Positions 13,401 to 23,587 of a DNA stretch of 64,000 nt are shown here, one piece after another. The stretch lies in NCBI RefSeq assembly GCF_000003815.2, contig NC_049996.1, positions 5,844,012 to 5,908,011 on the forward strand, written 5' to 3'. Under the pieces are notes generated by a model. That model made no database searches and had not been told where the DNA came from. It worked only from the letters and a program-made list of their open reading frames with translations. Position 1 is the stretch's first letter. Every line of letters starts with the position of its first letter. A program made the translations under genes and the position numbers. This stretch comes from Branchiostoma floridae. Lineage: Eukaryota; Chordata; Leptocardii; Amphioxiformes; Branchiostomatidae.

Positions 13401-16400
13401 TAACCGTCCTCCTGACCTTCATTGTTCTTCGTCTCTGGTTCAGGGTTCCAACAGGCGTGCGGTGGTGACGGAAACAGGTCACAGGTAGGGAACCGGTTCT
13501 TCAACCGGTCATCAGCCATGTGGAGGACTTCCTCACACCAAGAGCGGCATGGTACCAGTTGCGTACTACAACAGTTACATGTAATAGAAAAAACGCAGAT
13601 TTAGAAACACCCTTCAAAGATCAAAAACGAAAGACAAATGAAGGCAATTTTTGAGCAAACATCTTTATCGCAATTTTGAGGATGAATGACCAAGTGAAAC
13701 GCAAAACTTTTACTCACATGCACGAGGTCTTGTTGTCTCCGTGTAGAGATGAAGAGCAGAAAGTGTTGTTGTCTTCGTAGAGAAGACATCGTGGGAAGAT
13801 GACCGCAGATGCGAATTCCCGGAACCCAGGATGTCGGTTCTCTGTGTTGCTGCTCGAACTGCTGAGAAAGTCCACGGCAGAGGAATTCAGTATCTCCTTG
13901 AACGTCGTCTGGCCCAGCTGATTCGGCAGCATCGCAAGTCTGCCGCCGAGGTTGAGATCCTCAGGAGTTGACAGGCAAACTGAAAAACATAACATTATCG
14001 AGATATTGCTTTGAAAATCAAACAAATGACATGACATAAATATTGACAGGGGGTACTGACGAATAGGAAATTTACCGAACATGCAGGAAACGCTAGGTGA
14101 GAGGAGAGCATTCTTAAAGCCTCTTTGTTCACAGTGGTAACAATATGATTTCTTTCCGAAATACAATTTTACGAGCAACTGCATATACATTTATCAAGAA
14201 CCATGATAACTTACCACAACTTCCCTCGTCACTCCCGTCTGTACAGTCTGTCAGCCCGTCACACCGCTTCCACGCCAGGATGCAGGCATTTCCATGTGCG
14301 CACTGGTGGTACCCTAGGGTACAGGGCCGTGCTGTGTGGGTCGAAGCTAATGTTGGTGTAGGCATCACTGCATGGCCAGGGCAGAAAAAAGAGCTTGTCT
14401 CTCTTTTTGGGTTACATATGGCATATATTTGAACATTCCAACATGAAATGCAGTGTAATTATAAACTGCCCACATTAATTATGCAAATTAGCCCATGATT
14501 TGCACGATTAGCATTCAATTATGTAAGGCAACTCTGAAGCTATCTACATTCCAAATATTATTAAGACCCACTCCCGAGTTATCCCCCTCTAAAGGGATGA
14601 TGCAATTAACTACAAGCAACTAATTCCTAACATGCCTAACATGCCTCACAAATTTTGGGAATTTTCGAAAACCGTCGCTATCTATACTATTAGGCTAGCC
14701 CCTGAGGCGCCGCCAAAAACAGTGACAAAAAAACTGCTATTTTTATTAATGGGGAAAAGCTGCATTTTTTGTGCTGTTACGAAGGTTCAGAGTTCTTCAG
14801 ACCAAGAGTTTCAAAGCTTCACTTTCAGCGCCATACACATGTCAGCTATACTGTATTCACTTTCTACATTTAGATTACATCACCAATCATTTGTCACCAC
14901 CCTACCTCGGCCAGTGGGAAGGAGTTTAGGATGACGTCACCAAACGTCTGCCAACTTCTGCGACCTGCCAACCTACCCTTCCCACTGGGAGAAGTAACGA
15001 TGACGTCATCTCTCAGAACGTCACACCTAACTCCGCATAGCCTCAAAAGCTACTCGGTAATGACCATGACCGCTGCTATGCTGCTAACTTCTGGCACTTA
15101 GCCCTGATCCTGAACATTACTCCTGTATCTCTGACAAATCATGAACTGTTTAGTTTGAAAAAAAACTTTCAGTTGCCCTGCTGTCAAACCTCAAACACAA
15201 ACCAAAACATCAAAGATCCACAGTGTCTAGAATTATCTTGTTCGCAACCGCACACACGCACACACTCGTCCCGACAGAAAGTACAAGGTGAACCGTTTTC
15301 GAACAAAACCATGGTATCTGCAACCGCTACTCAAATACCAAATATCATGAAATTCCATCTACAGCTGCTCAAATTATATTAATTGACCTACATATAGCGT
15401 CACAATACTATTTCTACTCAAAATATAACCTTCTCGGCGAAGGTAAAAAGTACTTATTACCCGTATCTAAATATAGTTGTTCATCACCCTCCGAGGAGTC
15501 AGTGGACATCCAGCACCCGTTACTGGGGCAGGCAAACCGATAGTAGCGCCCAGTGTAACCATTGTAGACGTTGATCTGGAAAGAATTAGAGTTGAACATA
15601 CATCAATAACTTCTCAATTACTATGAAAGTTGTTAAATGCATGTATGAGCAGACTTCATACAGTTGAAGCCAGTTAATTGCACAACGGATTACCGCAAAC
15701 TTCTGTTAATTGCATAGAATAAAAATATCCCCAACCGGAGCGGTCCAGCTGGATAATTTCGCATTGTTGCATCATCCGGATAATTGCGTGAAATACAATG
15801 GCCAATGGGATGTGCTATCAAACTTGTACTGTACTTGCATCGTAACTCACCCAGGCTAGACTGAGCCAATCGCCCCCAGAAGTAGTAAGCAGAATCCCAG
15901 AAGGATCACCAAAGTTGGCCCCCGAAAAGGTTCGGTTGTACTTTGCCCTTTGACGTTGATGTTATGTAGGAGAAAGTCGATCATTGATTAATAAGTAGAG
16001 GAGAAATTATGATTGAATGTATTGAGTTTATTGATATCCCCTTTAGCTCAGGCTGAGCTAATCTTCCAGGGCTAGTACAATAAAAAACATACATCATATA
16101 AAAATACATACAGATACAATAACATACACTCAAATACGGATCAGAATTACATGTACATACGAATACATACATTAAAATACGAGTGAGGTCAGAGGACACA
16201 TGTTATATACACTAAAAACCATTATGATCCGTAAAATTGGTCTACCATCCTCTTGAGACGGGAGGGGGGGGGGGTCTTTTGAGGCCATCACCAACTATGA
16301 TGTCGTATAACGCCAGAACGGCTTATGCAAGAGCCACCAAATTTGGTGAGTTTTCCTACAATATTGTTGGCAACAATTTCAAGAGGTTTGACAAACTTTC

Positions 16401-19132
16401 CTTTTTTTGTTGCCATGGCAACCGTTTGTCAAAAATCGCTAATTTCGGTTCTAACAATGTATTTTTCACGTTTATTTGCTACATTACTGCTATTTTCTTA
16501 CATAGATAAAATCTTATGTTATGTAGAATATCTTTCATGATTAGATATGCATAAATCATGCTAATTTGATGACGTCATCAGCCCAAATCCAAGATGGCGG
16601 ACCGTATGACCAGATCAAGAAAAACTAGCTTATTATCCCTTAGAATTTGTAACTTAGCAAAAATGTAACAGCTAAGGTAACAACTTCAATGTACTTACCC
16701 ACGTTCTGTGAGTCCGGTCACCGTCATCGACATACAGACGCCATCGCAAACGTCAGAGAGGATTTGCACTGTCAACGAATCCACAGTCCCAGCCCAACCT
16801 TCGTCACTCACTGCAATCGTCAGCCCGTGATTTACTGTTTGATGAAACATAATATAATTATATCATCACTTTTCCGATGGATATATAACCTGGGTGATAT
16901 AAACCACATTCCATTCATGCGCCTAACTACATAGTACAAATCGTTAGCTATGCTGTTAACCTTTTTAGTGTGAATTTCAGATTGGTCTAAAGAATGGTCT
17001 CAAATATCTGATACATATGATACATACTTGTGCTGTAAACCTTGCTATATTTAAGTTGTTACCTTAGCCAAGAAGGTTATACTTTGGGTAAGGTGTTTCT
17101 TGTCCCAGTATGTAGGTCAATATCGTATAACTTGAGCAGCTGTGGATGGAATGTCATGATATTTGGTATTTGAGTAGCGGTTGCGTATACCAAGGTTTTG
17201 TACGAAAACGGTGCACCTGGCACTTTCTGTCAAGACTGCAGCGGGGCGAGTGTGTGCGTATGTGTATTTGCGGACCAGATAACTATTGACGATGTGGATC
17301 GTTTTACACTATATTTGATTGTTATTTAGGAGTTTGGAAAATGAGGGTCAAGTTCGATATTGGGCGTCCTGGCGACAAGTTGCGGTACTGCAGCGGAGGG
17401 TCAAAGTTGGCGTTAAGAGTAAGGTGCGTTTGGGCCCCATAGAGGCTTTTGGGGGACTTCAGACGCCAATTTTGTTTGGCAAAGAGTAACCCAAGAAAGG
17501 GTTGAGAAATCGCAATGATTGTTGGTTTTTAATAACTCAATAACGAAATTACGGCGTTTAAAAAAACGACTGGAAACAACACTAAGGCTTGAGTAAACAA
17601 CAAGATAGACCAATGCAATTTTAAAAAGATGATGTAACAACAAATTTGGTAGCTGTAGATCAATCAAACTTGAAACAAAAGAGAGATATAAGCACTCTTA
17701 ACTTCTGAACACGGAAATTCTTCAAATAAAATGACGGGGGAATCATAGATAATGGCGGGGAAAATTCTTTAACTATCTTTTAGAGGTCTCAAACTGTCTG
17801 AAACATGTGAACAAAAGTTGGAAACAGACAGACGCACAAAATCCAACAAAATTCGTAAAGTTCAATAGTCGTTCCTTACCGGATGGTAGCTCAGCGTTGA
17901 TGCCCTGCAGAGTTGTACGTGCGGTGCTGGGCTGTAGAGTCGTGGTGCTGGGCTGTAGAGTCGCGGTCCTGGGCTGCACAGTCATGGTGCTGGGCTGCAC
18001 AGTCGTGGAGCAGGGCGGCAGAGTTGTACGTGCGGTGCTGGGCTGCACAGTCGTGGTGCTTGCCTGCACAGTTGCGGTGCTGGGCGGTAGAGTTGTACGT
18101 GCGGTGCTGGGCGGCACAGTCGTGGTGCTGGGCTGCACAGTCGTGGTGCTTGGCTGCACAGTCGCGGAGCTGGGCGGCAGAGTTGTGCGTGCGGTGCTGG
18201 GCTGCACAGTCGCGGACCTGGACTGCACAGTCGCGGTGCTGGGCTGCACAGTTGGGGTGCCGGGCTGCAAAGTCGCTGGGCTGGGCTGCACAGTCAAGGT
18301 GCTAGAGTGCATAGTCGTGGTGCTGGGCTGCAGAGCTGTACGTGCGGTGCTGGGCTGCACAGTCGTGGTGCTTGCCTGCACAGTCGCGGTACTGGGCTGC
18401 ACAGTCGTGGTGCTTGCCTGCACAGTCGTGGTGCTGGGCTGCACAGTCAAGGTGCTAGGGTGCATAGTCGTGGTGCTGGGCTGCAGAGCTGTACCTGCGG
18501 TGCTGGACTGCATGGTCGTGGTGCCGGGCTGCACAGTCACAGTTCGGGGATGCAAAGTCGCGGTGCTGGGCTGCACATTCGTGACGCTGGCCTGCACAGT
18601 CGAAGCTAACGTTGGTGTAGGCATCAGTTGCATGGTGAGGGCAGAAAAAAGAGCTGGTCAAAAAACTATGCGGGTTTCATTTGCCAGTTAACCGCCCTTG
18701 AAGCCGGCCGAACAACATTCCACTGACCGTCTGGCACCCTTGCTGACTGTTGTATTTAACACTGCAGCTAGGTGTCGCTGCTGCAATACGGTTAATGCCC
18801 TTAATCATGATTCGTCTCAATTATTCATGACCGGTATATATAGGTATATGCACTTATACACAACATTTGAAATATATATAATCTGTGATAATTTTAGAGT
18901 ATACATGTCCTTTTGCATACTAAAAGAAGTCATTGCCTTCAAATACTTTATTCAGTAGGAATAGATTTCGAATCGATTTCATTTTTCTCCTGATTTATCT
19001 ATTCAATTGATTATCTATCTAATTTATGTTTCTTTCCTTATTTGTTAAGTATGCGATTCTGTATACCACCGTTTTACTTTGTTTGAATTAGCCTTCGGGC
19101 TTGGTCTTGCGACAAAGTTATTATTACTATAG

Positions 19133-19176
<44 letters not shown>

Positions 19177-22100
19177 GCATTACATGCATGGAAAACGTAC
19201 ACAAAGCCTCCTGTAACGGAGAAGCTCAAATGAAAAATACATAAACAACGGGGAAGAATTTGGAAAAATTGGTCATGAAATTCCAGCTATCATAGAGATA
19301 GCAAGTATGCAGGCACATCGCTGAGGAACCACCACCGCATCTCATCTGTAAATGCAGAAATGTTCGCGGTGGATTAATGTTCGCGGTTTTCGCGGTGGCC
19401 ACTTCACCGCGAAGTTAAAACCACCGCGAACATTTTTCTATTATGGTATTAGACTGCAGTCTATGGTGGTACCGCGAAATTAAAACCGCGAAAAGTCCCT
19501 TTCCCGCTACCGCGAAATTAAATCCCCGCGAACTTAAATGCATTTACAGTAAGTCCAGTATTAAGGTGTTATGGAAGTGACGCTTGAGAAGATATAGAAC
19601 ATGAAAGAGATGGACATGCATTTTCCTTATTACAGAACCATAACAAATTTGATTAATGGAGAAAAGCTGCATTTTTGTGCTGTTACGAAGGTTCAGAGTT
19701 CTTCAGACCAAGAGTTTCAAATCTTCACTTTCAGCGCCATACAAATGTCAGCTGTATTCAAGTATATACTGTATTTAATTTCTGCAATTAGATTACATCA
19801 CTAAACTTTTGTCACTTGCCACCCTACCGGCCGAAGATACGAAAACAGAAACGCACCGGAAAGGCGTCGCCTTTATGCGATGCGAACTAAAAAGTCCCAA
19901 AGGGATATTGTACAGACATTCTCTTGTTAGTAACGCGCGTCTGAGTCCTAACACCTCTATGGAGAACAATAAGTGTACAGGGATATTAATGGCCATATTG
20001 AGTAATGAAATTTAAAAATTTGATGATGCCCAGTGTGGTTACTAACTGTTGCATGACGTGGCCAATTATATTTTACGCTTATCATTTGTAAGATGGTATG
20101 TATTGCTCAGAACATGAAAGATGTCGGCATGTATTTTCTTTAATACAAAACCATAACAATTAGAGCATTGGAGAAAGACTGCATTTTTGTGATATTATAA
20201 AGTTTCAGAGTTCTTCAGACCAAGAGCTTTAAAGCTTCACTTTCAGCGCCATACACATGTCAGCTATACTGTATTCACTTTCTACATTTAGATTACATCA
20301 CCAATCATTTGTCACCACCCTACCTCGGCCAGTGGGAAGGAGTTTAGGATGACGTCACCAAACGTCTGCCAACTTCTGCGACCTGCCAACCTACCCTTCC
20401 CACTGGGAGAAGTAACGATGACGTCATCTCTCAGAACGTCACACCTAACTCCGCATAGCCTCAAAAGCTACTCGGTAATGACCATGACCGCTGCTATGCT
20501 GCTAACTTCTGGCGCTTGGCCCTGATCCTGAACATTACTCCTGCATCTCTGTCAAATCATGATACTCAACTGTAGTTTTCCAAATAAAATCCTTCAGTTG
20601 CCCTGCTGTCAAGCCTCAAACACAACAATTATGGTAATAAAATGTCATGGTGACGGTTTGTAGGTTGCCAGAAACGAGAAAACTACCAAACTGATTCCGG
20701 AAACCAGGCTAACCAAATTCAAATATAGTTAAATCTCTACAACTGGATAAAAACGGATATCTACTTCCGGATGTTTCGAGTGACATCCATCCCTTTTCTT
20801 CAGCGTCACTAGAATGAACTAACAGAACAATTCAATGTAAGTACAGCTAACTAGAAAAACCGATTGAACCACTACCTCGTAAGGATCATATGCAAAAGTC
20901 ACTCAAATGTAAATCATGTTAGCATAGTTCCCTATGGTCAGACAACACCATAGGAAAAAGTCATTGTCTTTTGTGATGCAAGGCGGGATACTCTTTCGCC
21001 ATCTACCACCACAATAAGCTACATGATGAAGGACATACCTTTAACCTGGACACAACAGACATCCTTGACCGTGAGCCACGGTGGTTAACGAACGAGGAGT
21101 CAGGGAGGCCATCTACTAGTATATGGCAATATATTTGTTTCAAAAATACGGGAGCTATACTGTACGTGACGTTTTATCTAAATTCACGTTACATGGGACG
21201 TAAAATACGTGACGTCCAACGTATTACAGAAACGTCACACTTGCGTGCAGCATACGTGACGTCCTCTTATCAATAACTTAGTTAACGATTTATTAATTGG
21301 TAGGACGTGACCAATCTCTTTGTAGAACGTACGTGACGTGTTTTAACAGATCCGTGTTTTCAAGTCACGTGTGAAGCAAAGTACGTGACGTGTTTTAAAG
21401 GGTTTAGCTACCGTTGTGCGACCTACTTAACGGTCGCACTACTTAATTCAAATCAATGTTACCCTTTAGCAACCATTTACTTTGAACCTTCCTTGTATCC
21501 ATGTTCCTATAGCTTATAAAACAAGACGATTTTTCCTTTACCTCCGTAGAAGTCCAGCTCTGTGAGCCATGGCTGCCAGCCCGAGTGAGTCTCAGTAATT
21601 AGGAACCTCCAATACCGAGCTGTACCCTGGAACCCGCCGAACTCCTGCCGCTGGTCCGTCCCTCCCTGCACGGTAGTAACGGTCACGACGTCCTCCCAGC
21701 TGTACGGACTGCCAACCTGCGACTTTTGCAGCGTGAAGACTGCAGTGTCATGGGCGGTGTCTCCAATGTTGTTAACAGCGACGCGAGTGATAGTATGTGG
21801 CGCTGTGAGGTCAAGTACAATGTACCAGTTGTTGTAGTTCTGACCCATACCCCCAGGGTTCCAGTAGGTCCCAGTGTCTCCATCCAAGGCTTTTGCGGCA
21901 TCATACGTCACTCCGTTGTTGACCCACGGTGTGCCGGCGGAGTCCACAACCCATGACGGATCCCGTTCCAGCCACACACCTGGACAAGTATAACGTATGT
22001 CATAATTTCTCTGTCAATATTTCGTCTTAAAAAAAAGGTACATTAACTAAACGGAGATATGTCTTATATTGAATATGGAGCCTAATACACATCCTGCTTT

Positions 22101-22327
22101 CATTCTCAGACATGAAAATTCTTTAAATAGAATGGCGGGTGAAATTATGAAGAGGTCTCCCACTGTCTGAATTATGTCACCAAAACACACATGCACAAAA
22201 ATCAAACGAACCCTGACACATTTATTAAGTACTGAAAACGTTTCTTACCGGACGGCGGTTCAGAAGAGTCGACTAGACAAATGGCAAACGCAACGGCAAC
22301 AGCCAAGCCTGGACCAAACCTGGTCAT
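9490..22327 (-). CDS. Chimeric Cys-loop ligand-gated ion channel with seven extracellular modules
   Basis: Eighteen coding exons join in one frame: 22327-22249, 21979-21542, 18605-17880, 16834-16699, 15947-15851, 15575-15461, 14346-14215, 13979-13718, 13565-13417, 13222-13001, 12823-12632, 12408-12281, 12163-12119, 11991-11882, 11412-11225, 11012-10695, 10413-10281 and 9877-9490. All have GT donors and AG acceptors, and phases agree at each junction. The product is 1,285 residues: signal peptide (1-19), F5/8C (27-172), Thr/Pro-rich (173-414), PLAT (415-530), LDLa (531-574), Frizzled-type CRD (575-711), kringle (712-785), sushi (786-849), ligand-binding domain (850-1050) and M1-M4. It should sit in the plasma membrane as a pentamer. 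Family knowledge predicts a neurotransmitter-type channel; the ligand is unknown and the ectodomains suggest matrix, lipid or glycan contacts. The start is ATG 22327, before a hydrophobic leader. Ordinary nicotinic-type subunits are about 450-500 residues, so about 850 residues are added. Confidence 0.88.
10695..12408 (-). CDS. Receptor exons 12-16: Cys-loop ligand-binding domain, M1 and M2
   Basis: Exons 12408-12281, 12163-12119, 11991-11882, 11412-11225 and 11012-10695. DEKRELL...VIDFTWQD corresponds to the nicotinic-type loop region, and IWIPTLTL replaces the usual W.PD..L motif. The Cys-loop is intact, C978-x13-C992 (CDADPFLFPADTMEC). M1 (about 1050-1074) carries the conserved APC. M2 runs from DRISFGVTILLSMVVSL and keeps Leu at 9'. 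Position -1' is Asp and 20' is Asp, the charge pattern of cation-selective members; there is no PAR anion motif. Confidence 0.93.
12632..12823 (-). CDS. Receptor exon 11: sushi (CCP) module
   Basis: 64 residues, phase 1-1, four cysteines, with the typical YTCDVGYSLENGS and CTEGGIWEPDDKPSC segments. It lies directly before the channel's ligand-binding domain. Confidence 0.9.
13001..13222 (-). CDS. Receptor exon 10: kringle module
   Basis: 74 residues, phase 1-1, six cysteines in kringle order: CYHGSGINYRGAWSKTASG, then C..W, NNYCRNPTG and RPFCLVEDG. Kringles bind proteins through lysine or related sites. The combination kringle-CRD also occurs in ROR-type receptor kinases, but here it is joined to an ion channel. 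Confidence 0.93.
13417..13979 (-). CDS. Receptor exons 8-9: Frizzled-type cysteine-rich domain
   Basis: Exons 13979-13718 (phase 1-2) and 13565-13417 (phase 2-1). The features are LAMLPNQLGQTTFKEIL, matching the LPN..GH.T segment of Fz CRDs, and LVPCRSWCEEVLHMADDRL, matching PC...C..V, followed by a CDLFP segment. I count eight cysteines rather than the usual ten, so one disulphide may be missing. Fz CRDs bind Wnts or lipids; the ligand here is unknown. Confidence 0.8.
14215..14346 (-). CDS. Receptor exon 7: LDL-receptor class A module
   Basis: 44 residues, phase 1-1, six cysteines in LDLa spacing, with the calcium-site signature CDGLTDCTDGSDEGSCG. An alternative acceptor at 14367 would add seven residues without changing frame. 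Confidence 0.9.
14632..15195. repeat. Intronic repeat, copy upstream of the LDLa exon
   Basis: Partner of 20133-20600; contains the paired TGACGTCA sites at about 14931 and 15001. The intron also carries, near 15170-15370, an inverted copy of a repeat found at 17100-17280. Confidence 0.8.
15461..16834 (-). CDS. Receptor exons 4-6: PLAT/LH2 domain
   Basis: Three exons, 16834-16699, 15947-15851 and 15575-15461 (phases 1-2, 2-0, 0-1). Key stretches: HGLTIAVSDEGWAGTVDSL (first strands, with the G-T-D/V motif), NFGDPSGILLTTSGGDWL (the LG.P..I.L..D...W core) and INVYNGYTGRYYRFACPSN followed by GCW (the YYF.C..W end). PLAT folds bind lipid or protein partners at membranes. The first and last boundaries are phase 1, so the set could have shuffled in as a unit. 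None of the exons is long enough to stand out as an ORF. Confidence 0.75.
16019..16160. other. AT-rich intron segment
   Basis: A run of CATACA-type phrases; no function seen. The large introns 16.9-17.8 and 18.7-19.3 kb likewise hold only dispersed repeats, except for the items listed separately. Confidence 0.3.
16409..16422. promoter_or_regulatory. Perfect palindromic X-box-like site in a receptor intron
   Basis: GTTGCCATGGCAAC fits the consensus for RFX transcription factors exactly. It lies between PLAT exons 4 and 5. Confidence 0.4.
17880..18605 (-). CDS. Receptor exon 3: Thr/Ser/Pro-rich mucin-like module
   Basis: About 242 residues built of 8-residue units such as TVQPSTAT and TVQASTTT, broken every few units by ARTTLPPS. 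It is phase 1-1, with a donor at CCATCCG/GTAAGG. It should be an O-glycosylated stalk. The acceptor could also lie at 18653 with the frame unchanged. The DNA is a 24-bp coding minisatellite, so allele length is likely to vary. Open frames on the plus strand over it are shadows. Confidence 0.75.
19138..19172. repeat. (TA)n microsatellite
   Basis: About 17 TA dinucleotides in receptor intron 2. Confidence 0.95.
19346..19551. mobile_element. MITE, 'GCGGT' family, copy 1
   Basis: About 206 bp, ending in CTGTAAATGCAG at the left and ATGCATTTACAGTA at the right. The body is a long imperfect palindrome rich in TTCGCGGTG/CACCGCGAA. The same family is at 48125, 51738 and 55783. Confidence 0.8.
19826..20096. 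repeat. Intron-2 copy of the receptor's 5' flank
   Basis: Matches 22357-22625 base for base over most of its length, including CGGCCGAAGATACGAAAACA and AAGTGTACAGGGATATTAAT. Same orientation as the upstream copy, so it could act as an internal promoter. Confidence 0.85.
20133..20600. repeat. Intronic repeat shared with 14632-15195
   Basis: Highly similar to 14700-15195, and partly to 19620-19805. Common text includes AGAGTTCTTCAGACCAAGAG and two TGACGTCA palindromes (CRE-like). The copies lie in the introns upstream of the LDLa exon and of the mucin exon. Confidence 0.85.
21163..21391. promoter_or_regulatory. Five TACGTGACGT sites in receptor intron 2
   Basis: The identical 10-mer TACGTGACGT occurs at 21163, 21206, 21253, 21330 and 21382, amid further ACGTCAC and CACGTG fragments. 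It joins an E-box/bHLH core (ACGTG) to a CRE-like half (TGACGT). A binding cluster is inferred, not shown. Confidence 0.4.
21542..21979 (-). CDS. Receptor exon 2: F5/8 type C (discoidin-like) module
   Basis: 146 residues, phase 1-1. The fold signature is DGDTGTYWNPGG, then NNWYIVLDL, and near the end ARYWRFLITETHSGWQPWL followed by LDFYG. This family binds glycans or phospholipids on cell surfaces. The usual terminal cysteine pair is not seen, so it is nearer the cysteine-free, fucolectin-like variants. Confidence 0.85.
22249..22327 (-). CDS. Receptor exon 1: start codon and signal peptide
   Basis: ATG at 22327-22325, then MTRFGPGLAVAVAFAICLVD, a typical short basic/hydrophobic leader. It ends in phase 1 before GTAAGA. 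Frames opening further upstream use GTG only, so this ATG is preferred. Confidence 0.8.
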
Positions 22328-22625
22328 GTTCTTGCCTGTTATACCGACCCAAACGTCGCGGCCGAAGATACGAAAACAGAAACGCACCGGAAAGGCGTCG
22401 CCTTTATGCGATGTGAACTAAAAAGTCCCAAAGGGACATCATACAGACATCTCTTGTTAGTAACGTGCGTCTGGGTCCTAACACCTCTATGGAGAACAAT
22501 AAGTGTACAGGGATATTAATGGCCATATTGAGTAATGAAATTTAAAATTTTGATGATGCCCAGTCTGATTACCAACTGTTGCATGACGTGGCCAATTATA
22601 TTACACGCCTATCATTTGTACGATG
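22328..22625 (-). promoter_or_regulatory. 5' flank and probable promoter of the receptor gene
   Basis: This GC-richer stretch lies directly upstream of the start codon. It carries a CGCATAAAGG element and a GCGTTTCTGTTTTCG tract. A copy with about 90% identity lies inside intron 2 at 19826-20096. No TSS can be fixed from sequence alone. Confidence 0.45.
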
Positions 22626-22659
22626 ACATGTATTGCTCTTTTTGGAAAAGAACAAAAAA

Positions 22660-22865
22660 AGGTGCTGTCGTGTGGAGTAACTAAAGGATGTTTGGCCCCA
22701 AACCCAGAGGTCCTGAGTTCTAATCCTGTCATGCTAGTAATATTGGGAAAGGCACCTTATATGACGTTCTTACTTGCCTCTCTACAGGTGTAAAATGGGC
22801 ACCTGACTTCGGGTAGGTGAGAGATTGGCTTCCAGTACCGTGCCTTAGTCAAGGTGGATAACAAC
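22660..22865. mobile_element. SINE-like, tRNA-related sequence
   Basis: CCCAGAGGTCCTGAGTTCTA followed by ATCC resembles a B-box region. The same phrase, as CCCAGAGGTCCTCGGTTTGA, recurs at 56589. The downstream part (GCACCTTATATGACGTTC...) looks like a SINE body. Decayed. Confidence 0.45.
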
Positions 22866-23129
22866 TTTGGGACCAACTTTATATTACGTGAAAATACCGT
22901 ATATTATGAGAATAAGGTGAAACAAATATCCCTATTTTTTAAGGAAGAGGTTTCAATGTGCTTCCTTCTAAGACCACATGTACAGAAACACCTAGCTGAT
23001 ATTGGTGGTATATGTAATTGTCCATATCAACCTTAATGATGACAAGTGGAAAATTGATGTCCCTCATTAACCGTCGAAAGCGTAAAGAGATGCCTGAGTG
23101 TTGTAAAAACATCAACACGTGGAAAAGAC

Positions 23130-23245
23130 TGGTGTTCACAAACACACACAGACACACACACACACACATCCTGGTGTTAACACACACACACACAAACACA
23201 CTATAAACACATCCTGGTGTTCACAAACACTCACACAAACACAAG

Positions 23246-23287
<42 letters not shown>

Positions 23288-23335
23288 CAAACATACAGAA
23301 ACACACACACATGCACAAACACACATACTCAAAGT
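23130..23335. repeat. (CA)n microsatellite
   Basis: CA-rich tract interrupted by two ATCCTGGTGTT.AC phrases and a pure run near 23250-23284. Open frames here are artefacts. Confidence 0.95.
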
Positions 23336-23587
23336 ATATGAATTTTATAAAAGAGTAAAGTTCATATACTTTGATCATTCAAATTTCAGAAATGTCATCA
23401 AGACTGAAAGTACATGTTGTAGAAAATGGACATTGCTTGAAGTATTCGCCAGAAAAGTTCCCCTGAGAGTACAGAGATAGAACCACACCCGGCTAACTCC
23501 TGTGGTTAGTGATTCATCACTGCTCAAATTTTACCATTTACGAACATTCTTAAACATCCAATTGATGAACCTGACGGTGACTACTAT

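Noticed and set aside
17807-18691. Long plus-strand frames (294 and 130 residues) rich in Cys, Val and Gly over the mucin exon
   Set aside because: They are shadows of the 24-bp coding repeat. The minus-strand frame fits splice sites and phases of the receptor gene.
22328-22387. Receptor start 20 codons upstream
   Set aside because: That start is GTG, and the hydrophobic leader directly follows the ATG at 22327.
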